A DNA stretch of 9,934 bases, from the NCBI GenBank assembly GCA_937868245.1, contig CALMMI010000436.1, positions 1 to 9,934 on the forward strand, read 5' to 3'. Position 1 is the first letter of the stretch; each line of letters starts with the position of its first letter. Shown piece after piece: positions 8,001 through 9,934 of the stretch. This DNA comes from an uncultured Ignavibacteria bacterium. Lineage in GTDB: Bacteria > Bacteroidota > Ignavibacteria > Kapaibacteriales > UBA961. Under the pieces are notes generated by a model. It was not told the DNA's origin. It ran no database searches and saw nothing but the letters and a program-made list of their open reading frames with translations. The position numbers and the translations under genes are program-made.

Positions 8001-8374
8001 AAAGGACCAACTTCTTTCCATTTAGATTCAGTAGGGGAAAGTGTTTGTGCACCGTCTTTTTTCAAATGGCGCATCTGCTCTGCTTTTGATCTTGCACTTT
8101 CGTTATATAGTACCATTGGATTCGGGAATTTTCCATCTGGTGTAACCCTTTGCTGCCAGAACCATTCCCAACGTTTGTATTGTGCATATCCTCCTGCTTC
8201 GGGAAGTTCTTTTCCTTCTTCGTCATCAATTTTGATATTTTTATAAAACTCGTTTACTTTCTTTTGAATCTCGAAGAAATTAGGTTCGGTTGTTTGCTTT
8301 TCCTGAGCACGAACAACTGTGAAACATCCCGAGAAAATCAAAGAAGCCAGAAGCATTTTTTTTAGGTTTTTCAT
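5072..8374 (-). CDS. large secreted T9SS cargo: BNR/Asp-box beta-propeller with Ig/PKD-like modules
   Basis: A complete 1100-residue exported protein of unknown precise role. Residues 1-23 are a signal peptide ending VRA before QEKQ. Residues 24-118 are a charged pre-propeller region containing the aromatic motif YKRWEWFWQQRVTPDG near 66-81. Residues about 119-781 hold ten Asp-boxes: STDRGVTW (161), STDGGTTW (220), TVDGGTTW (266), SINEGVSW (305), STNSGANW (366), STNGGGTW (425), TKNNGNTW (475), SQDGGANF (558), TSTGGSSW (648) and SDDAGNSW (693). The region closes with AGTFGRGVWEVDL (769-781), a typical end of this VPS10/BNR-like fold. Residues 786-1007 are about three Ig/PKD-like modules (for example SICDGDSVQL ... 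GNYSV), with paired cysteines in the first two. Residues 1013-1100 are a T9SS type A sorting domain (LQIFPNPTINTVTL, FPAGTYIFTV, KWMRKIIKE). The catalytic residues of a sialidase are not recognisable, so binding or adhesion is more likely than hydrolysis. No Shine-Dalgarno precedes the ATG; the upstream bases are A-rich, as is common in Bacteroidota. Confidence 0.93.
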   Translation of the reverse strand: MKNLKKMLLASLIFSGCFTVVRAQEKQTTEPNFFEIQKKVNEFYKNIKIDDEEGKELPEAGGYAQYKRWEWFWQQRVTPDGKFPNPMVLYNESARSKAEQMRHLKKDGAQTLSPTESKWKEVGPFGAAQGSGAGRVNRIHLNLDFPNNIWAGTAAGGAWLSTDRGVTWKPKTDGIPSMGVTDIATTVSDPNLVYIATGDGDATFASTQNPVSYSVGVLKSTDGGTTWEPTGLNWQTSIQRKIHRLLISPTNPQILFAGTDGGIYRTVDGGTTWTQALSGNVNDMEFKPDDPTFIYASIGNSIYHSINEGVSWKALPAGISGSGKNGVERIALGVSVDDPEVVYALCSRGPGTDYAGRGGFAGFYSSTNSGANWQVKATTPNILGRALDGSDDFDYTQQGYYDLAIAVSPVNANTIYIGGINIWKSTNGGGTWTVSAHWTGAGGKPYVHADVHDLVTTEDNTSAVFAGTDGGVFQTKNNGNTWSDLSAGMGIMQFYRISSSPSSAYTIIGSAQDNGTNLMKNQTTWAQVYGGDGMLCLIDQTNPRNMYAASQNGSIGRSQDGGANFSGFAASSFVTGGTEGGAWITPYVLDPTVALGVYVGYRNVWKYAANKWSKISNFNNIQTLTNLAIAPSSNSYLYAGSPDAMYKTSTGGSSWEPVTLPTGSISSITVHPTSPRKIWITATGFSGRSVFQSDDAGNSWTDISEGLPKIPVNSLVYQKNSPDRLYVGTDVGVYYRDNSTGQWIQYNEGLPNVIVASVEINYTASKLRAGTFGRGVWEVDLVNCNAPAVTVAVSGGKTSICDGDSVQLTANAGFVSYRWSTGATTQSIFVKQTGNYSVVGTDGSGCSGSSPVTVVTVAAKKIPVIKGDVADSSACEGKPITLDVGFGFTAYKLKWNTDKPNDTTRKLVVTKPGVYIVTATNSTGCVGTSAAYTVKAAPAPPVPTITAVQDTLIATPNSKYQWKIAGVDVPGATSQKFIPAKTEIGKKVAVMVFNTGGCGTLSNEETIGAVGVDEDQYANSLQIFPNPTINTVTLNVTMKSSNDVYLEITNTNGTKMESFQFPANGLSVNQTISVKEFPAGTYIFTVTAGEQKWMRKIIKE

Positions 8375-8440
8375 TTTGACTCTATTTTATAATAAGTTCT
8401 GTTTATTACTACTTAATTCTTAACGTATCTATCTTATTTA

Positions 8441-9934
8441 CTATACCTTTACAGGGAGAATAACGACGGGTATACCTTCGAAGTATAATTTTCTTTGAAC
8501 AGCAAATACTGTGTAGTTATGCAACCAACGTGTTACTATGGATTCTTTCGGGAAAACGACCTGTCCGCCAAAGAAAATAGCATTTGGAAATCTTTTTACA
8601 ATGGCTGGGGCAATATCCCCCACGATATTCACTACATCCGTACCCACACCACAAGAATTTTCAGCATACAAGCCATTATGCCTCATAAAGTTGACATACT
8701 TCTGCGATTCTTCTGCGATATACTCTTTCAGAGCCTCAACTTCTTCATTTCCTTTAAAATTACCGGCGTCAATTACACCTGCCTGCACAAAAACAAAATT
8801 CTTGAATACTCCATCGAATGCTCTCATTACTGTGAACAAAGTATGAAGGCCAAGACCGCTAAAGCCATTCACGAGAAAAACAGCTGTTTTAGCACGGTAA
8901 TCCGGATGACGAAGACTCTCTGATAAATCTGCTTCCTTTATAGGACGAATAGACTTCTCATCTATTACAGTAAGTACTGTGTCGTCTAATCTCTTGAGGA
9001 GTTTTGACGTATTTGTATAATGTCTTTTGAAGGACATTACCAGTGCCGCCAGACCTCCCGTTAGTACCAATGTTATCCATCCGCCTTCAGCAAATTTGAT
9101 AATCACAACTGAAATTAAAATAAACGTTGTCATTACCAAACCGATACCATTCACAGTTATTTTCTTCTTCCATTGCTTGAATTGCTTGCGAACTTGAATC
9201 CAATGTTTTACCATCCCCAGCTGGGAAAGGGTAAATGTAATGAACACATTAATCGAATACATAACCACCAGTTGGTGTACCGATCCACCTGTTACATACA
9301 TCATTACTGCCGCAGCAATTCCCACCAAAAGAACACCGTTTTGGGTAACCAAACGGTCACTAAACGTTGCAAACCTGGTAGGGAACCATCTATCCAACGC
9401 CATATTTGAAAGTATCTGAGGTCCGCCTAAAAACCCAGTTTGTGCAGCTACAAATAGTAAAACAGCTTCAGAAATTAAGACCACCAGAACTGTAGAATAT
9501 CCTAACGTACTTCCCCATCCTGCTGTTATTTGTTCAAACAACACTGCATTCAGTGTTTTTCCTTCCACATGCTTAACGTTAAAGAGTGCGTATGCAACCA
9601 TCAATCCCACCGCTACAAACGCAAGTGACCATGCCATATAACGCATAGTTTTCTTTGCAGTAGCTACTCTTGGCTCACGTAAAATAGGCATCGCATTACT
9701 TACAGCTTCAATTCCTGTATATGTACCGGCACCCATACTGTACGCCCTTAACATCAATACTATTACACCCCAAAGTCCTAAGTTTGATTGAGCATCACTA
9801 AAGTTCGTCATAGTCTTTCCTGCTACAGCAGGAATATCCCCGGCATGGAGAGCAATTACATAAATAATAGCTGCAACATGTGTCACTACGAATATTAAAA
9901 AGATTGGGAGCAGAAAAGTTACAGATTCTTTTAC
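8441..9934 (-). CDS. APC-superfamily permease, KimA/YdaO-like (possible potassium importer), N-terminus outside the window
   Basis: The frame stays open to the window edge, so this is the C-terminal 497 residues of a longer protein; the GTG at 9886 lies inside a membrane segment and is not a credible start. About eight hydrophobic segments lie within the first 300 residues. Signature stretches are LRAYSMGAGTYTGIEAVSNA (62-81) followed by MPILREPR, LDRWFPTRFATFSDRLVTQN (180-199), and NVFITFTLSQLGMVKHW (229-245); from memory these match the APC proteins that include the potassium importer KimA (YdaO) better than ordinary amino acid permeases. After the last membrane segment (ending near 301) comes a soluble C-terminal domain of about 150-195 residues with alternating strands and helices (TAVFLVNGFSGLGLHTLFTV, NFVFVQAGVID, KYVNFM, GIPVVILPVKV). 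In KimA the C-terminal part is cytosolic and linked to cyclic di-AMP control; that role here is inference. The substrate could instead be an amino acid. The gene lies 66 bp upstream of the T9SS cargo gene on the same strand, with no clear terminator between. Confidence 0.85.
   Translation of the reverse strand, partial: VKESVTFLLPIFLIFVVTHVAAIIYVIALHAGDIPAVAGKTMTNFSDAQSNLGLWGVIVLMLRAYSMGAGTYTGIEAVSNAMPILREPRVATAKKTMRYMAWSLAFVAVGLMVAYALFNVKHVEGKTLNAVLFEQITAGWGSTLGYSTVLVVLISEAVLLFVAAQTGFLGGPQILSNMALDRWFPTRFATFSDRLVTQNGVLLVGIAAAVMMYVTGGSVHQLVVMYSINVFITFTLSQLGMVKHWIQVRKQFKQWKKKITVNGIGLVMTTFILISVVIIKFAEGGWITLVLTGGLAALVMSFKRHYTNTSKLLKRLDDTVLTVIDEKSIRPIKEADLSESLRHPDYRAKTAVFLVNGFSGLGLHTLFTVMRAFDGVFKNFVFVQAGVIDAGNFKGNEEVEALKEYIAEESQKYVNFMRHNGLYAENSCGVGTDVVNIVGDIAPAIVKRFPNAIFFGGQVVFPKESIVTRWLHNYTVFAVQRKLYFEGIPVVILPVKV

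Noticed and set aside
8306..8374. Lipoprotein signal (FSGC at residues 14-17) in the minus-strand cargo
   Set aside because: The position -3 residue is Phe instead of the usual Leu, and a good signal peptidase I site (VRA before Q24) follows. The T9SS sorting domain also explains surface location.
5072..8374. Sialidase or other glycoside hydrolase based on the Asp-boxes
   Set aside because: Asp-boxes are structural and occur in many non-enzymatic propellers; I could not find the arginine triad or other catalytic arrangement, and the RIP motif of sialidases is not evident.
8375..8440. Separate promoter for the minus-strand cargo gene
   Set aside because: The 66-bp spacer is AT-rich and has a TATAAAAT stretch, but I found no Bacteroidota-type TAnnTTTG box and no spaced partner element, so no promoter can be claimed.
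8495..8923. 142-codon plus-strand open frame, and an overlapping 102-codon one at 8538
   Set aside because: Both are antisense to the permease gene, whose protein is clearly recognisable; no ribosome binding site or domain supports them.
9884..9886. GTG as start of the permease
   Set aside because: Sixteen further in-frame residues (VKESVTFLLPIFLIFV) run to the window edge and form part of a membrane segment, and known relatives are about 600 residues long, so the gene is truncated by the window, not started here.

Overview
The window reads as a chromosomal segment of an AT-rich bacterium of the Bacteroidota/Chlorobi/Ignavibacteria side of the tree. The lineage call rests on two very large secreted proteins that both end in a type IX secretion (T9SS) type A sorting domain, a system essentially confined to that group, and on weak or absent Shine-Dalgarno signals. 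The combination of a YCF48-type propeller with a long chain of HYDIN/choice-of-anchor-D Ig-like modules is, as I recall, common in Ignavibacteria and Candidatus Kapabacteria, but a narrower placement is inference only.

Layout. (1) 23-4261, plus strand: a 1412-residue exported protein with signal peptide, six YCF48/Asp-box repeats, a chain of about eight Ig-like modules, a possible cohesin-like domain and a T9SS sorting domain. (2) 4262-5071: an 810-bp gene-free region between two convergent genes. It holds a hairpin terminator at each end and, between them, a cluster of decayed palindromic repeats of two kinds (a GGTCGGTTG/CAACCGACC palindrome and a GATGCAC/GTGCATC hairpin), including perfect 12-nt and 15-nt inverted copies. 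(3) 5072-8374, minus strand: a 1100-residue exported protein with ten clear Asp-box (BNR) repeats, Ig/PKD-like modules and a T9SS sorting domain. (4) 8441-9934, minus strand: the C-terminal 497 residues of an APC-superfamily permease resembling the KimA/YdaO potassium importers, cut off by the window edge.

The two T9SS cargos converge and are each likely to be translocated across the outer membrane and anchored or released at the cell surface. They share an architecture (signal peptide, propeller, Ig-like spacer, sorting domain) but not obvious sequence, so they look like two independent surface proteins and not a recent duplication. Neither has a recognisable catalytic domain; binding or adhesion is the most reasonable guess. 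The permease lies 66 bp upstream of the second cargo on the same strand, but nothing in the sequence ties them functionally.

No RNA gene, CRISPR array, insertion sequence with transposase, or defence system was seen. The window is mostly ordinary; the part most worth a second look is the repeat cluster in the convergent intergenic region.
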